Origin: Deltaproteobacteria bacterium HGW-Deltaproteobacteria-6
GTDB lineage: Bacteria; Desulfobacterota; Syntrophia; Syntrophales; Smithellaceae
Direction: 5' to 3'
Assembly (NCBI GenBank): GCA_002840435.1
Contig: PHAT01000006.1
Location: 62,001 to 126,000, forward strand
DNA length: 64,000 nt
A program made the translations under genes and the position numbers. The notes beneath the pieces are model-generated. The model did no database searches, was not told where the DNA came from, and saw only the letters and a program-made list of their open reading frames with translations. Shown here in pieces: positions 28,008 to 37,529 of the stretch (position 1 is the first letter of the stretch; each line of letters opens with the position of its first letter).

Positions 28008-29921
28008 TTACTTTTTTACTTCTTCAAAATCCGCATCAACGACGTCGTCGTCTTTTTTGCCGGAAGACTGATCAGCGCCTGCGGCTCCCGCGCCGCCTCC
28101 CGTACCCGGTCCGCCGCCCGTTTTGGCATACATGGCTTCCGCCAGTTTGTGAGATACATTCATCAATTCATCCTGAGATTTTTTAATTGCTTCCAGATCG
28201 TCGCCTTCCAGCGCTTTTTTCACCTTGGCGATAGCTTCTTCGATCTTGGCTTTCTCCGCTGCATCCACTTTATCGCCAAATTCCTTAACATTCTTTTCAA
28301 CCGAATACACCAGCGAATCAGCGTGGTTTCTGGCTTCAATCAGCTCCTTGCGACGTTTGTCTTCTTCAGCATGCGCCTCTGCATCGCGAACCAGTTTTTC
28401 AATTTCCGCTTCAGAAAGCCCGCTGGACGCTGTAATCTTGATGCTCTGCTCCTTGCCCGTGCCCAGGTCTTTGGCGTTGACATGTACAATGCCGTTGGCA
28501 TCGATATCAAACGTCACTTCAACCTGAGGCACACCGCGCGGTGCGGGGGGAATGCCCACCAACTCAAAGCGTCCCAGCGTCCGGTTGTCTGCAGCCATCT
28601 GTCGTTCACCCTGCAGAACATGGATACTAACGGCAGGCTGATTATCTGCGGCTGTCGAGAAAATCTGACTTTTCTTGCTGGGAATTGTCGTATTCTTCTC
28701 AATGAGCCGGGTCATGACGCCACCCAGAGTTTCAATGCCCAGTGAAAGCGGTGTCACGTCCAAAAGCAGGACATCTTTGACGTCGCCCGCCAGCACACCG
28801 CCTTGAATTGACGCACCAACGGCCACCACTTCATCCGGGTTGACGCCCCGGTGCGGTTCCTTACCGAAAAGCTCCTTCACTTTTTGCTGAACGCGCGGCA
28901 TGCGGGTCATCCCGCCAACCAGAATCACTTCGTCAATATCTTTAAGCGAAAGATTGGCATCTTTCAAAGCGGTCTGACAGGGACCAACGACTTTATCAAT
29001 TAAATCCTCTACCAGCGATTCGAGTTTCGCGCGGGTAAGCTTGATATTCATATGTTTGGGCCCTGAGGCGTCCGCTGTAATAAACGGCAGGTTGATGTCC
29101 GTTTCCATCGTTGTGGAAAGCTCCATCTTCGCCTTTTCCGCCGCTTCCTTCAGACGCTGCAACGCCATTTTATCGGTGCGCAGGTCAATGCCCTGATCCT
29201 TCTTGAATTCGGCGACCAGATAATCCATGACACGCTGGTCGAAGTCTTCACCGCCCAGATGCGTATCGCCATTGGTTGATTTCACTTCGAAAACGCCCTC
29301 GCCCAACTCGAGAATTGAAATATCAAAAGTACCGCCGCCCAAATCGAACACGGCGATTTTCTCGTCTTTCTTTTTGTCCAAACCATAAGCCAGCGCCGCA
29401 GCAGTCGGTTCATTAATGATACGCAACACATTCAGACCGGCAATCTTGCCCGCGTCTTTGGTCGCCTGACGCTGAGAGTCGTTAAAGTATGCCGGAACTG
29501 TGATGACGGCATCCGTTACTTTTTCACCCAGATAGTCTTCTGCGGTCTGCTTCATCTTCGTCAGAATCATCGCCGAAATTTCGGCCGGCGAATAATTTTT
29601 GCCACGCACAGTCACCTGAGCGTCGCCATTCGCCGCTTCGGTGATTTTGTATGCGGATATCTTCACGTCGTACTGAATTTCCTTAGAATTGTATTTTCTG
29701 CCGATCATTCTTTTGACGGCGTAGACCGTATTTTCCGAATTGGTGATCGCCTGTCTTTTGGCCACCTGACCGACCAGACGTTCACCGCTTTCCGTAATGG
29801 CAACAACAGACGGTGTGGTGCGGTTGCCTTCCTGATTAGCAATAACAACAGGGTCGCCGCCTTCCATAATCGCCACGCATGAGTTCGTCGTTCCTAAATC
29901 TATTCCGATAATTTTTCCCAT
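28008..29921 (-). CDS. dnaK: Hsp70 chaperone DnaK
   Basis: The 637-residue chaperone refolds proteins with DnaJ and GrpE. It begins [20 protein letters not shown], has [21 protein letters not shown] and [15 protein letters not shown], and the substrate-binding domain up to a Gly-rich linker and the DADFEEVKK tail. Length is normal. grpE is 12 bases upstream, and gmhA comes before that. No dnaJ or hrcA lies in the window, and I see no CIRCE element. Confidence 0.97.
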   Translation of the reverse strand: MGKIIGIDLGTTNSCVAIMEGGDPVVIANQEGNRTTPSVVAITESGERLVGQVAKRQAITNSENTVYAVKRMIGRKYNSKEIQYDVKISAYKITEAANGDAQVTVRGKNYSPAEISAMILTKMKQTAEDYLGEKVTDAVITVPAYFNDSQRQATKDAGKIAGLNVLRIINEPTAAALAYGLDKKKDEKIAVFDLGGGTFDISILELGEGVFEVKSTNGDTHLGGEDFDQRVMDYLVAEFKKDQGIDLRTDKMALQRLKEAAEKAKMELSTTMETDINLPFITADASGPKHMNIKLTRAKLESLVEDLIDKVVGPCQTALKDANLSLKDIDEVILVGGMTRMPRVQQKVKELFGKEPHRGVNPDEVVAVGASIQGGVLAGDVKDVLLLDVTPLSLGIETLGGVMTRLIEKNTTIPSKKSQIFSTAADNQPAVSIHVLQGERQMAADNRTLGRFELVGIPPAPRGVPQVEVTFDIDANGIVHVNAKDLGTGKEQSIKITASSGLSEAEIEKLVRDAEAHAEEDKRRKELIEARNHADSLVYSVEKNVKEFGDKVDAAEKAKIEEAIAKVKKALEGDDLEAIKKSQDELMNVSHKLAEAMYAKTGGGPGTGGGAGAAGADQSSGKKDDDVVDADFEEVKK

Positions 29922-29933
29922 TTTTATTCCTCC

Positions 29934-30554
29934 TTATTCTCCATTGGCATCATTTATTTCACATCCATTATTTTCTTTGGTCTTTTTGCATACACAAACT
30001 CTCGACGGCCGAATCAACCTGCCGTTGAGCAAATAACCTTTTTCAATTTCACTGACAACCTGATTATCCCGATGATCCGAACTATCCATTTGCATCAGAG
30101 CCTCGTGGAAGTTGGGATCAAAATCCGCGCCGGCGCTTTCGATTCTCTCCACGCCATGTTTTTTTAAACAGCAAAGCAACTGATCCTGAATCAGTGCAAT
30201 GCCGGACTTGAACGCCTGTGCGTCGTTGCTGTCAGCATGCTCCAACGCCCGATCAAGGCTGTCCAGAAAAGGCAGAATATCCTTAATCACATCCTCTTTG
30301 CCGTATTTAATAATATCGGCTTTATCCCGCGCCGCCCGCTTCTTGAAGTTATCAAGTTCGGCGACAGCCCTGAGATAACGTTCATAATTATCCTTGGACT
30401 CTTTTTCCTTCGTTGCGAGCGCTTCTTTTAATTCACTTAATTCACCATGCTCCAAGGTAACTGTTTCCTCTGCGGTCTCGGCCGCTTCAGAAGCATCCAC
30501 CTTTATTTTTTTGTCATAATGATCTTTTTTCGTTTTCACTCCCACTCCTGCCAC
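29934..30554 (-). CDS. grpE: Nucleotide exchange factor GrpE
   Basis: The 206-residue protein releases ADP from DnaK. A charged N-terminal region with a long coiled coil (about 35-90; YLRAVAELDNFKKRAARDK) leads to the beta domain with VERIESAGADFDPNFHEAL and EIEKGYLLNGRLIRPSRVCV. The tail has extra Cys and acidic residues. It starts 4 bases after gmhA ends, so translation of the three genes is probably linked. Confidence 0.95.
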   Translation of the reverse strand: MAGVGVKTKKDHYDKKIKVDASEAAETAEETVTLEHGELSELKEALATKEKESKDNYERYLRAVAELDNFKKRAARDKADIIKYGKEDVIKDILPFLDSLDRALEHADSNDAQAFKSGIALIQDQLLCCLKKHGVERIESAGADFDPNFHEALMQMDSSDHRDNQVVSEIEKGYLLNGRLIRPSRVCVCKKTKENNGCEINDANGE

Positions 30555-30558
30555 TCTT

Positions 30559-31143
30559 TTATTTTAAATCCGGTTTCTGGAATAATTTAATATCCACTAA
30601 TTCGCAAACTGCATGCCCGGCCGTGATATGTGCTTCCTGAATGCGCGCCGTGCTGTTTGATGACACGTTCAACGAATAATCAGCCGTTTGTGCTATAGAG
30701 CCGCCATCCTTGCCGGTAAAAGCCAGTGTGACCAGCCCCATCTTCTTAGCCTGTTCGAGGCCTTTCAGCACATTGGGTGAATTTCCGCTGGTGCTGATAC
30801 CCCACGCCACGTCGCCTTGCTGACCCAGCGCACGGATTTGCTTGGCAAATATTTCCGAGAAATCATAATCGTTACCTATAGAGGTAATAACGGAAGTATC
30901 CGTTGTCAATGCAATAGCGGGCAACGGTGGCCTTTCGATGATAAAGCGGTTGACAAATTCCGCAGCCAAGTGTTGCGCGTCTGCTGCAGAACCTCCATTG
31001 CCGAAAATCATGATTTTATTTCCGGCCTTAAGAGCCGCTGTTAAAACCTCAATAACACTGACCAGCTTGCCGAGATTATCATTGATAAAAGCTTCTTTGA
31101 CTCTGCAGCTTTCCTTGAACAATTTGACAATATGATCTTTCAT
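30559..31143 (-). CDS. gmhA: Sedoheptulose-7-phosphate isomerase GmhA
   Basis: The 194-residue SIS enzyme makes D-glycero-manno-heptose-7-phosphate for lipopolysaccharide core. It has IFGNGGSAADAQHLAAEFVNRF (about 47-68), ISTSGNSPNVLKGLEQAK and the C-terminal EAHITAGHAVCELVD with catalytic Glu/His. It heads the gmhA-grpE-dnaK cluster. The family also includes DiaA-type regulators, but the heptose motifs are complete. Confidence 0.88.
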   Translation of the reverse strand: MKDHIVKLFKESCRVKEAFINDNLGKLVSVIEVLTAALKAGNKIMIFGNGGSAADAQHLAAEFVNRFIIERPPLPAIALTTDTSVITSIGNDYDFSEIFAKQIRALGQQGDVAWGISTSGNSPNVLKGLEQAKKMGLVTLAFTGKDGGSIAQTADYSLNVSSNSTARIQEAHITAGHAVCELVDIKLFQKPDLK

Positions 31144-31303
31144 AATAGCTTTTCCTTGTTCCTTTAAAAACCATTGCTTAAAGCGCGCATAATATAAGAA
31201 CGCGGGTATGGTGTGTCAAGGGCATCAGGCTGTTTTTTCTCCCTCTTTTCCCTTTAATCACCATCTGCTGCAAGCAGAGATATGGACATGGCTGCCGTTT
31301 CTC

Positions 31304-31331
31304 TTGACAAGATAATTTTCATTCATATATT
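31304..31331 (+). promoter_or_regulatory. Promoter of the small heat-shock gene cluster
   Basis: TTGACA (31304-31309) and TATATT (31326-31331) are 16 bases apart, 72 bases before the first Hsp20 start. A short inverted repeat around 31261-31285 lies just upstream. Confidence 0.6.
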
Positions 31332-31402
31332 TAGCTCGAAACAGTAAAATAAGCAATAAGAGCAGTAGCTTACAATAATTTTTCATGAAAGGAGGAAAGT
31401 TT

Positions 31403-31840
31403 ATGTTCAATCCAAGTTTATGGAGAATCAGAAGATTTTCCGACGCTATGCCGGAAATGCTGAACCTGCAGAGGGAAGTGAACCGGCTTTTTTCCAATGT
31501 CGGGCAAAAGTCACCTCAGGATTATCCCGCAGTCAACATCTGGGAAAAAGACGGAATTGCAGTGGTCACAGCGGAACTGCCCGGAATAGATCCTGAAAAA
31601 ATGGATATTTCCGTCCTCGGTGATGTTGTAACCTTGTCAGGCACAGCTTTGCAGGAGACTTTCACTCAGGGCGAAACTTATCTTCGCCAGGAAAGAGGCA
31701 TCGGGAGCTTCAAACGTAATATCCAACTCCCGTTTCAGGTTAACGCGCAAGCGGTGGAAGCCAGGTATGAAAAGGGAATTTTAACGGTTATGTTGCCCAG
31801 AATCAAAGAAGATTTACCCAAGAAGATTAAGATTCAATAG
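31403..31840 (+). CDS. Small heat-shock protein, first of three
   Basis: The 145-residue Hsp20/alpha-crystallin chaperone holds unfolded proteins. The alpha-crystallin domain runs from about residue 38 (PAVNIWEKDGIAVVTAELPG) to 145, ending with YEKGILTVMLPRI and an IKIQ tail that carries the IxI-type motif. ATG 31403 is preceded by AAAGGAGG; the longer frame from 31385 would swallow this ribosome site. The next Hsp20 gene begins 21 bases after the stop, so both are in one transcript. Confidence 0.9.
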   Translation: MFNPSLWRIRRFSDAMPEMLNLQREVNRLFSNVGQKSPQDYPAVNIWEKDGIAVVTAELPGIDPEKMDISVLGDVVTLSGTALQETFTQGETYLRQERGIGSFKRNIQLPFQVNAQAVEARYEKGILTVMLPRIKEDLPKKIKIQ

Positions 31841-31861
31841 ATGGAAAGGAGGTGTGATTCC

Positions 31862-32254
31862 ATGGTGGAAAAAGATATGCAGAAAACAGAAAACGTGTCG
31901 GCCACAGAACGTATCCGCAACGTCAAGACTTTTGTGCCGCGCGTGGACATTTATGAAAATAAAGATTCTCTCTTTTTGTTAGCTGATATGCCGGGCGTTG
32001 ATGACAAGACGGTTGATATTGAACTGGAAAAAAATATTTTGACTATCACCGGACGGGTTGAAAACGGCCGGATCAAGGATGCAACAATGATGTATTCAGA
32101 ATATGAAATCGGAGATTATGAAAGGGTGTTTACGCTATCGGAAGAAATTGACCACGATAAGATTGTTGCAACCGTAAAGAACGGCGTCTTGCGACTGGAA
32201 CTTCCGAAAGCAGAAAAAGTGAAACCGAAAAAAATCGCCATCAAGGCGGCGTAG
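31862..32254 (+). CDS. Small heat-shock protein, second of three
   Basis: The 130-residue Hsp20 is shorter and more divergent than its neighbours. The alpha-crystallin domain spans about residues 24-125 (FVPRVDIYENKDSLFLLADMPG ... VKNGVLRLELPKAE), after an N-terminal arm rich in polar residues. AAAGGAGG precedes ATG 31862, so the frame start at 31841 is too long. It probably forms mixed oligomers with the protein of 31403-31840. Confidence 0.9.
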   Translation: MVEKDMQKTENVSATERIRNVKTFVPRVDIYENKDSLFLLADMPGVDDKTVDIELEKNILTITGRVENGRIKDATMMYSEYEIGDYERVFTLSEEIDHDKIVATVKNGVLRLELPKAEKVKPKKIAIKAA

Positions 32255-32445
32255 AAAGATTCAGAGTTCACGGTTTACGAGATACAAACGACGAAATACG
32301 AACGACGAAATTTGAGATACCACCCTGAGGGTGGCAAGCGAACAACGATTAAATCTTGAATGTACAAGCCCCGCCTCCGGCGGGATAATCCAACCAGCAA
32401 GCTTCAGCGCACTTCGTTGCTGAAGCTTGGGTTTCATAGGAGGAT
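32255..32445. repeat. Hairpin-rich spacer between Hsp20 genes
   Basis: Three hairpins lie here: CCACCC/GGGTGG near 32321-32336, CCCGCC/GGCGGG near 32370-32385, and an 11-bp perfect stem (32398-32408 with 32419-32429) that ends about ten bases before the Shine-Dalgarno AGGAGG of the third Hsp20. Direct repeats of the type ACGAAATACGAACGACGAAA occur at 32285-32315. This looks like a REP-like insertion or an RNA structure controlling translation. Confidence 0.45.
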
Positions 32446-32451
32446 ATGATT

Positions 32452-32946
32452 ATGAGAATAAAAAATCTATTGCCGGCAGTGCAAAGACCTGCGGGAAGAG
32501 ATGACGATCATCCCTTCTATTCTTTGCAGCGCCAGATGAATAGTTTGTTTGATGATTTCTTCACCGGATTTGATGTTGCGCCACGCGGACTTGCGTCGGG
32601 GAAATTCGGTTCTTTCATGCCGTCCCTTGACGTCAAGGAAAGTGATAAAGAGTTTACCATTCGTGCGGAACTTCCCGGCGTCGAGGAAAAGGACATTGAG
32701 GTCACCGTAACCAGCGAAGCGGTAACGATCAAAGGTGAAAAGAAGGAGGAAAAAGAAGACAAGGGGAAAAACTATTATTACATGGAACGATCCTATGGTT
32801 CTTTTAACCGCGTGATTCCGCTCTCCACTGAAACGGAAGCCAATAAAGCGGAAGCCAGCTTTAAAAACGGCGTCTTGAATGTCACAATTCCAAAAAGCCC
32901 GTCAGCAAAAAACAAAGGGACTAAAGTCCCGATTAAAGCGGCCTAA
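32452..32946 (+). CDS. Small heat-shock protein, third of three
   Basis: The 164-residue class-A-like Hsp20 has an N-terminal arm with FYSLQRQMNSLFDDFFTGFD, the alpha-crystallin domain from about residue 58 (PSLDVKESDKEFTIRAELPG) and an FKNGVLNVTIPKS close. ATG 32452 is best placed, eight bases after AGGAGG; ATG 32446 is too close to it. It is separated from the first two by a hairpin-rich spacer and followed by a strong terminator. Confidence 0.9.
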   Translation: MRIKNLLPAVQRPAGRDDDHPFYSLQRQMNSLFDDFFTGFDVAPRGLASGKFGSFMPSLDVKESDKEFTIRAELPGVEEKDIEVTVTSEAVTIKGEKKEEKEDKGKNYYYMERSYGSFNRVIPLSTETEANKAEASFKNGVLNVTIPKSPSAKNKGTKVPIKAA

Positions 32947-32957
32947 CCCGAAACCAA

Positions 32958-32993
32958 ACCGCCGTCCTTCTTTGGAAGGGCGGCGGTTTTTTT
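32958..32993 (+). terminator. Terminator after the Hsp20 cluster
   Basis: ACCGCCGTCCTTC (32958-32970) pairs with GAAGGGCGGCGGT (32975-32987; one G-U pair) and is followed by seven T. Confidence 0.9.
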
Positions 32994-33075
32994 GTCATGA
33001 ACTTTTTTGATTTGAACGCTTTATTGCCAATGACTCGCCAATAGCCTGCTGCACTCTTCATCATTAGATTTTGAC

Positions 33076-34443
33076 TCACGGAAAAAATTTCCCGGGATTA
33101 AACAGATTCTCCGGATCCAGCAATGCCTTAAGGCGCTTCATGAAAAGAAGGCTTTCACCATGCTCTGTTTTCATAAAACAGCTTTTGCCGATGCCGATGC
33201 CGTGCTCACCGGTGCAGGTGCCTTCAAATTCCAGCGCCTTCATCACAATGTTCCTGCTTGCTTCCTCCACCCGGTTCCAGCGTTTTTTATCCTGCGGATC
33301 ATCCATGACATGGACATGAATATTGCCGTCGCCTGCGTGTCCGAAAAGATACGCGGTCAGATCCTGAACTTCCTTTTTGCTGAAATCCACCATCTCGCTG
33401 TAGCGGGACAGCGGCACCGCCACATCCATAATTAACGGGGAAAGACCGATGTGAAAACGTTTGATGGACTCATAGGTTTGATGCCGGATTTCCCAAAGAC
33501 GCGCCCGTTCCTCAGAGCCGATTCCCTTGTCAATGGAAAGAGCGCCGCTTTGCTGACAAATCTCTTCCACAAAATTCATTTCTTCGGCAAGTCCCTGTTT
33601 ACTGTATCCGGAAAATTCCATGAGCAGCGTGGGATTTTCTTCAAGCGTCAGCCCGCGGTCGCAATTAAGCACATGGACGACATTGGCATCCAGAAATTCC
33701 ATGGCGGCAGGCGCAAGGCCCGCACGCATAATCTGATACACCGTCGTCGTGGCGTCAAGAACCGTGGGAAAGGTTGCCCGCACAGCCATAAAGTTCGCCG
33801 GCAGGCCGACCAGTTTTAATGTGGCTTCGGTGACAATGCCCAGCGTTCCTTCCGATCCGGTAAAGAGAGCCGGAAGATTGTAACCGGACGAACTTTTTCG
33901 CGCGCGGTTGCCCACGCGGATGACGTCGCCATTGGGCAGGACAACCACCAGCCGCATAATGTAATCCTTGGTTGCGCCGTATCTGACTGAACGGATGCCG
34001 CTGGCGTTGTTGCCGATCATGCCGCCTATGGTGGCCGCGGCTCCGGGGTCCGGAGGGAAAAAAAGACCCTCATGGACCAGCGCCAGGTTGAGTTCCTTAT
34101 AAATCACGCCGGCCTGAACATCCGCCTGAAAATCTTCCGGACGGACGGCGATGATTTGGTTCATTTCATTAAAATCGATAACCATACCGCCTTGCACCGG
34201 AATGGGGTTTCCTTCCAGGCTGGTTCCGGCGCCCCAAGCGACAACCGGCACTTTGTTTTGATAAGCCCAGGCGACAAGGCGGCTGACTTCCTCGGTCGTG
34301 TGGGGCCACACGACGACATCGGGAAGAGACGGGGCATGAAACGATTCATCATGGGAATGCAGGTTGAGGACTGATTCGCCGGCTGAAACCCGGCGGTCAT
34401 CCAAAATGGTTTTCAATGCAGTTAGATCAATTGTTCTTGTCAA
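33076..34443 (-). CDS. FAD-linked oxidase, GlcD / D-lactate dehydrogenase type
   Basis: The 455-residue flavoenzyme oxidises a 2-hydroxy acid such as D-lactate or glycolate. The PCMH-type FAD domain has VPVVAWGAGTSLEGNPIPV (about 65-83) and DPGAAATIGGMIGNNASGIRS. The C-terminal cap keeps YLFGHAGDGNIHVHV and a final GEHGIGIGK...LFNPGKFF. No GlcE/GlcF-type iron-sulfur partner lies adjacent, so the electron acceptor is not shown. The exact substrate cannot be read from the sequence. Confidence 0.85.
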   Translation of the reverse strand: MTRTIDLTALKTILDDRRVSAGESVLNLHSHDESFHAPSLPDVVVWPHTTEEVSRLVAWAYQNKVPVVAWGAGTSLEGNPIPVQGGMVIDFNEMNQIIAVRPEDFQADVQAGVIYKELNLALVHEGLFFPPDPGAAATIGGMIGNNASGIRSVRYGATKDYIMRLVVVLPNGDVIRVGNRARKSSSGYNLPALFTGSEGTLGIVTEATLKLVGLPANFMAVRATFPTVLDATTTVYQIMRAGLAPAAMEFLDANVVHVLNCDRGLTLEENPTLLMEFSGYSKQGLAEEMNFVEEICQQSGALSIDKGIGSEERARLWEIRHQTYESIKRFHIGLSPLIMDVAVPLSRYSEMVDFSKKEVQDLTAYLFGHAGDGNIHVHVMDDPQDKKRWNRVEEASRNIVMKALEFEGTCTGEHGIGIGKSCFMKTEHGESLLFMKRLKALLDPENLFNPGKFFP

Positions 34444-34461
34444 CGTGGCTCCTTAGTTTAA

Positions 34462-36021
34462 TCACTTCCCGAGCTGACGCACCAGGCGCAAGCCGATGCT
34501 CTTGAAACCATTGGCCGGGTTGAAGTTAAAGCGTATGGTTGTCCGGCAATCCCTGGCGCGGTCAAGCCAGCATCCCCCGCGCAGCACCCGGTCAGTCCCA
34601 TCATTGGGGCCGCGGGGATTATCTCTCGCACTCTTCTGGTAATAGGCCTCCGCGTACCAATCGCCGGTCCATTCCCAGACATTGCCCGACATATCGTAGA
34701 ATCCCAGGGCATTAGGCTTCTTCAGCCCCGCCGGATGCGTCTTGTCCCCTGAGTTGTCATCGTACCAGGCAAAGTCGCCTAGTTTGCCTTCACTGCTGGT
34801 CCCCGCCCATTTCACCATTTTTCCCCCGTCGCGGGCGGCATATTCCCATTCCGCCTCCGTGGGCAGGCGGTAAGTCTGACCGGTCAATCCGTTCAGTTCC
34901 GCGATAAAGGACTGAACGTCCGTCCATTTCACGTTCTCCACAGGACATTGGTCCCCACAGGCTTTGAAGTGGGAAGGGTTTGCTCCCATTACTTTCTTCC
35001 ACTGCCCCTGAGTAACTTCGTATTTGCCAAGATAGAAGCTGTCCAGACAAACCTCATGAACGGGCTTTTCGGAAGGCAATCCGTCGCCCAGACCGTCACC
35101 CATCTGGAAACAACCTCCATTAACCAGGATAAAATCCATTCCGGTAACCGCATCCCTGAAGGCGGCCTGCTCGGAAGACGACCGATCCTGGGCTGGCCTG
35201 GCTTCTGTAGCACCTTTGTACCCGCTGTCGGCCATATCCCTTGACGTGCCTGTCTTTGTAGAACTACCATGCAGGAAGAAAAAATCCCCTTCCAGGGATG
35301 ACAATTCCCAGGGCACCTGTTTACCGGCCGTTTCCTGGCCCAGCTTGTGACGGACGTTTTTAAAAACCTGCTCGATCGTCAGGCCCGGTTCTTTCATGAA
35401 TTGCATCAGAGCGGCGGCAAAGGGGCTGTTGCGTCCGTCTCCGTCCAGCGCTACCTGCCCCGGTCCTGTGGAATAAGAAATATAGGTCCCCGTGGGGGCG
35501 CTGCCGACAATAGCCAGGCCACGGGAAGCAGAACGAAACTGCCTGGAGAAGGGATTGTCCCGGCAGGCGTCAAGAATCACGATATTCATGCCGTTGGCGG
35601 CATTGGCCATCTCATCGAGAATTCTCCCCGCATCCACAGCCTCGTATTTGATATCCGACTCCTTGTCTATTTTGGCTCCGATGGGAACAAGGTAGTTGAC
35701 GCCGCCCGCCTGAAGTCCATGTCCGGCAAAATAGAAAAGACCCACTCCGCCTTTTTTCAGACGACCGCCGAAATCCTGGATGCTTTCTTCCATCTCTTTG
35801 AGATTAACGTTCTTCTTGAGAATGACCGTGAAGCCGAGTTTCTGGAGGGAAACGGCCATGTCGGAGGCGTCGTTGGCAGGATTTTTCAAGGGTGAAAACC
35901 CGTAAACGGCATTGCCGATGACCAGAGCCAGACGTTGCTCGGCGGCGGCATCCCCATGAGGGACCATGAGACAGATCAAAATGAAAAGGAACAGGGTGTA
36001 CGACTTCAAAAAAGCATGCAT
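34462..36021 (-). CDS. Secreted caspase-like protein with C-terminal FGE-sulfatase domain
   Basis: Starting at ATG 36021 (GGAG eight bases upstream) the 519-residue product has a signal peptide (1-27), a caspase-like C14 domain (about 30-240) with catalytic His101 in FYFAGHGLQAGG and Cys153 in VILDACRDNPFS, a low-complexity linker (250-285), and a formylglycine-generating-enzyme/sulfatase-modifying domain (about 290-519) with TYRLPTEAEWEYAARDG, MSGNVWEWTGDWYAEA and RVLRGGCWLDRA. The latter fold often binds ligand rather than acting as an enzyme. A second caspase-like gene (43687-45441) shares the catalytic half closely. Confidence 0.85.
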   Translation of the reverse strand: MHAFLKSYTLFLFILICLMVPHGDAAAEQRLALVIGNAVYGFSPLKNPANDASDMAVSLQKLGFTVILKKNVNLKEMEESIQDFGGRLKKGGVGLFYFAGHGLQAGGVNYLVPIGAKIDKESDIKYEAVDAGRILDEMANAANGMNIVILDACRDNPFSRQFRSASRGLAIVGSAPTGTYISYSTGPGQVALDGDGRNSPFAAALMQFMKEPGLTIEQVFKNVRHKLGQETAGKQVPWELSSLEGDFFFLHGSSTKTGTSRDMADSGYKGATEARPAQDRSSSEQAAFRDAVTGMDFILVNGGCFQMGDGLGDGLPSEKPVHEVCLDSFYLGKYEVTQGQWKKVMGANPSHFKACGDQCPVENVKWTDVQSFIAELNGLTGQTYRLPTEAEWEYAARDGGKMVKWAGTSSEGKLGDFAWYDDNSGDKTHPAGLKKPNALGFYDMSGNVWEWTGDWYAEAYYQKSARDNPRGPNDGTDRVLRGGCWLDRARDCRTTIRFNFNPANGFKSIGLRLVRQLGK

Positions 36022-36180
36022 AGATTGTCTCCATTCCAAGCGTCCGGCATGGATGTTTCTATACTCCAAAATGAAATGAAATCCCATCAGAAATGTGTTA
36101 GTAATCAAGCGGTACCTCATACCGGTCCGGATTGTCCGCGTGAGATGATTTCCGTTTTAATCAATGCAAGGGAGCCCTCG

Positions 36181-37473
36181 ATGGATGTAATCTTTAAACC
36201 CGATAGAACAAAAATAAAGGCAGACGAAACTTGGAAGCCTTCTGCAATGACTCTGGTCAGCATTTTCCTTCTGCTGCTCCTCAGCTTGATCCCGGGCTGT
36301 ACGACCAGGATCGTCTCCCGGCCGGCCGACAACAGCATTCCCGCCACGGGCATCGCCTATTATCTTCCCGCCACGGAACTTTCCTACGTCATGACGTTTC
36401 GCCTGGTAAACTGCCGGGGTGCCGTTGAGATTATAGATACCGCCATTGAACAGCGGGTGGTCCCCGACAGGGGTACAGGGGCCTATCTGATCGATTCATC
36501 CCATTTCAGCAATCTCTCCAAGACCATCCCTCTGGCCAGGATTTCCATCTCCAACGGTCTCCTGACCAGCATCAGCTACGACGCAAAAGACAACACGGCG
36601 GAAATCATCAAGGGTGGCGCCACCCTCGTGAGCGACGTGATAACAGGCGTTTCTTCGCTGAATGTGTCCTCTCTTCTGGGAGGGGCGATGACCATGCTGG
36701 CGAGCAGCCGTTCCCTCAAACAGGATCAGCTGGTGCGTTCCTTTCAATTAAACCAGTCAGCGCAAAAGGGAGAAGCACCGGACCAGGGCATCTGCAATCA
36801 GGCCACCGAAGATGTCATAAGCGAATACGGCGTTCTCCAGCAGCATCTGAAAACCGTCAAAAACAAATTATATAAAGCGGAAGGCCAACTGGCTGAAACG
36901 GGAAACAACGCGGCAGACAGGATTTCGGCCATGGAAGATATCATCAGGAAAACGAAGGAGCGTATCGCCGAACTGGACCGGCACCTTACCCTGCAATACC
37001 GCAAACCGCTGATCGTCGAATCGGGAAAATGCGACAGCTTCGGGGATATCACGCTCGATGGCGCTCCTTTTACAAAATGGTTCGGAGACAAGGGCAACAA
37101 TGACCGATTCCGGAAACAGTTTCAGGCGTGGATCGAAGATAACAAACTGTCCTATACCATCAGTAAATGCAATGTTCCGGTAAAGGGACCGGAAAAAACG
37201 GAAAAGGCCGAAGGGCTGTATTACAGGATACCGGCCGAGTGCAGACTGGAAATCACCCGGGATACCCTTGTTTCGGCAAACCCGGTGGAGTTGATGCAGT
37301 GCGGCAGACTGGCCGCCGTAGAAATCACCAACGGTGCTTTCCAGAACAACTCGCACCGGCTGGAATTCGATCCCGTTTCGGGAGAAATCAAATCATTTGA
37401 GTTCAGGGACAACGCGGCCCGCGCATCAGAAGCGATAAGCGGCGCGTCTGATGCAGTCAAGGCGGCAAAATAG
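36181..37473 (+). CDS. Predicted lipoprotein, unknown
   Basis: I do not recognise this 430-residue protein. From ATG 36181 (AGGGAG before it) there is a hydrophobic segment at about 24-38 ending LIPGC, a plausible lipobox with the lipid cysteine near 39. A central region of about 230-290 is coiled coil (QQHLKTVKNKLYKAEGQLAE) and the rest is beta-rich with two similar CRLEITRDTL/GVAVEITNG-like segments. It is 57 bases before the G8 protein gene and is likely in the same unit. It probably sits on the outer or inner membrane facing the periplasm. Confidence 0.6.
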   Translation: MDVIFKPDRTKIKADETWKPSAMTLVSIFLLLLLSLIPGCTTRIVSRPADNSIPATGIAYYLPATELSYVMTFRLVNCRGAVEIIDTAIEQRVVPDRGTGAYLIDSSHFSNLSKTIPLARISISNGLLTSISYDAKDNTAEIIKGGATLVSDVITGVSSLNVSSLLGGAMTMLASSRSLKQDQLVRSFQLNQSAQKGEAPDQGICNQATEDVISEYGVLQQHLKTVKNKLYKAEGQLAETGNNAADRISAMEDIIRKTKERIAELDRHLTLQYRKPLIVESGKCDSFGDITLDGAPFTKWFGDKGNNDRFRKQFQAWIEDNKLSYTISKCNVPVKGPEKTEKAEGLYYRIPAECRLEITRDTLVSANPVELMQCGRLAAVEITNGAFQNNSHRLEFDPVSGEIKSFEFRDNAARASEAISGASDAVKAAK

Positions 37474-37529
37474 CAACAGCCAACCCGGAAGGAACCATCA
37501 AACCCAAGCATCTTCTCAGGAGGCATCCC

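Noticed and set aside
27918-28745. Long plus-strand frame opposite dnaK
   Set aside because: It is the antisense shadow of dnaK, with phenylalanine/arginine-rich nonsense composition and no ribosome site.
28008-31143. CIRCE element (HrcA operator) controlling dnaK
   Set aside because: No TTAGCACTC-N9-GAGTGCTAA repeat is found near gmhA, grpE or dnaK.
32255-32450. Further attC site between Hsp20 genes
   Set aside because: The hairpins lack core triplets and extrahelical bases and lie between co-directional functional genes without cassette structure.
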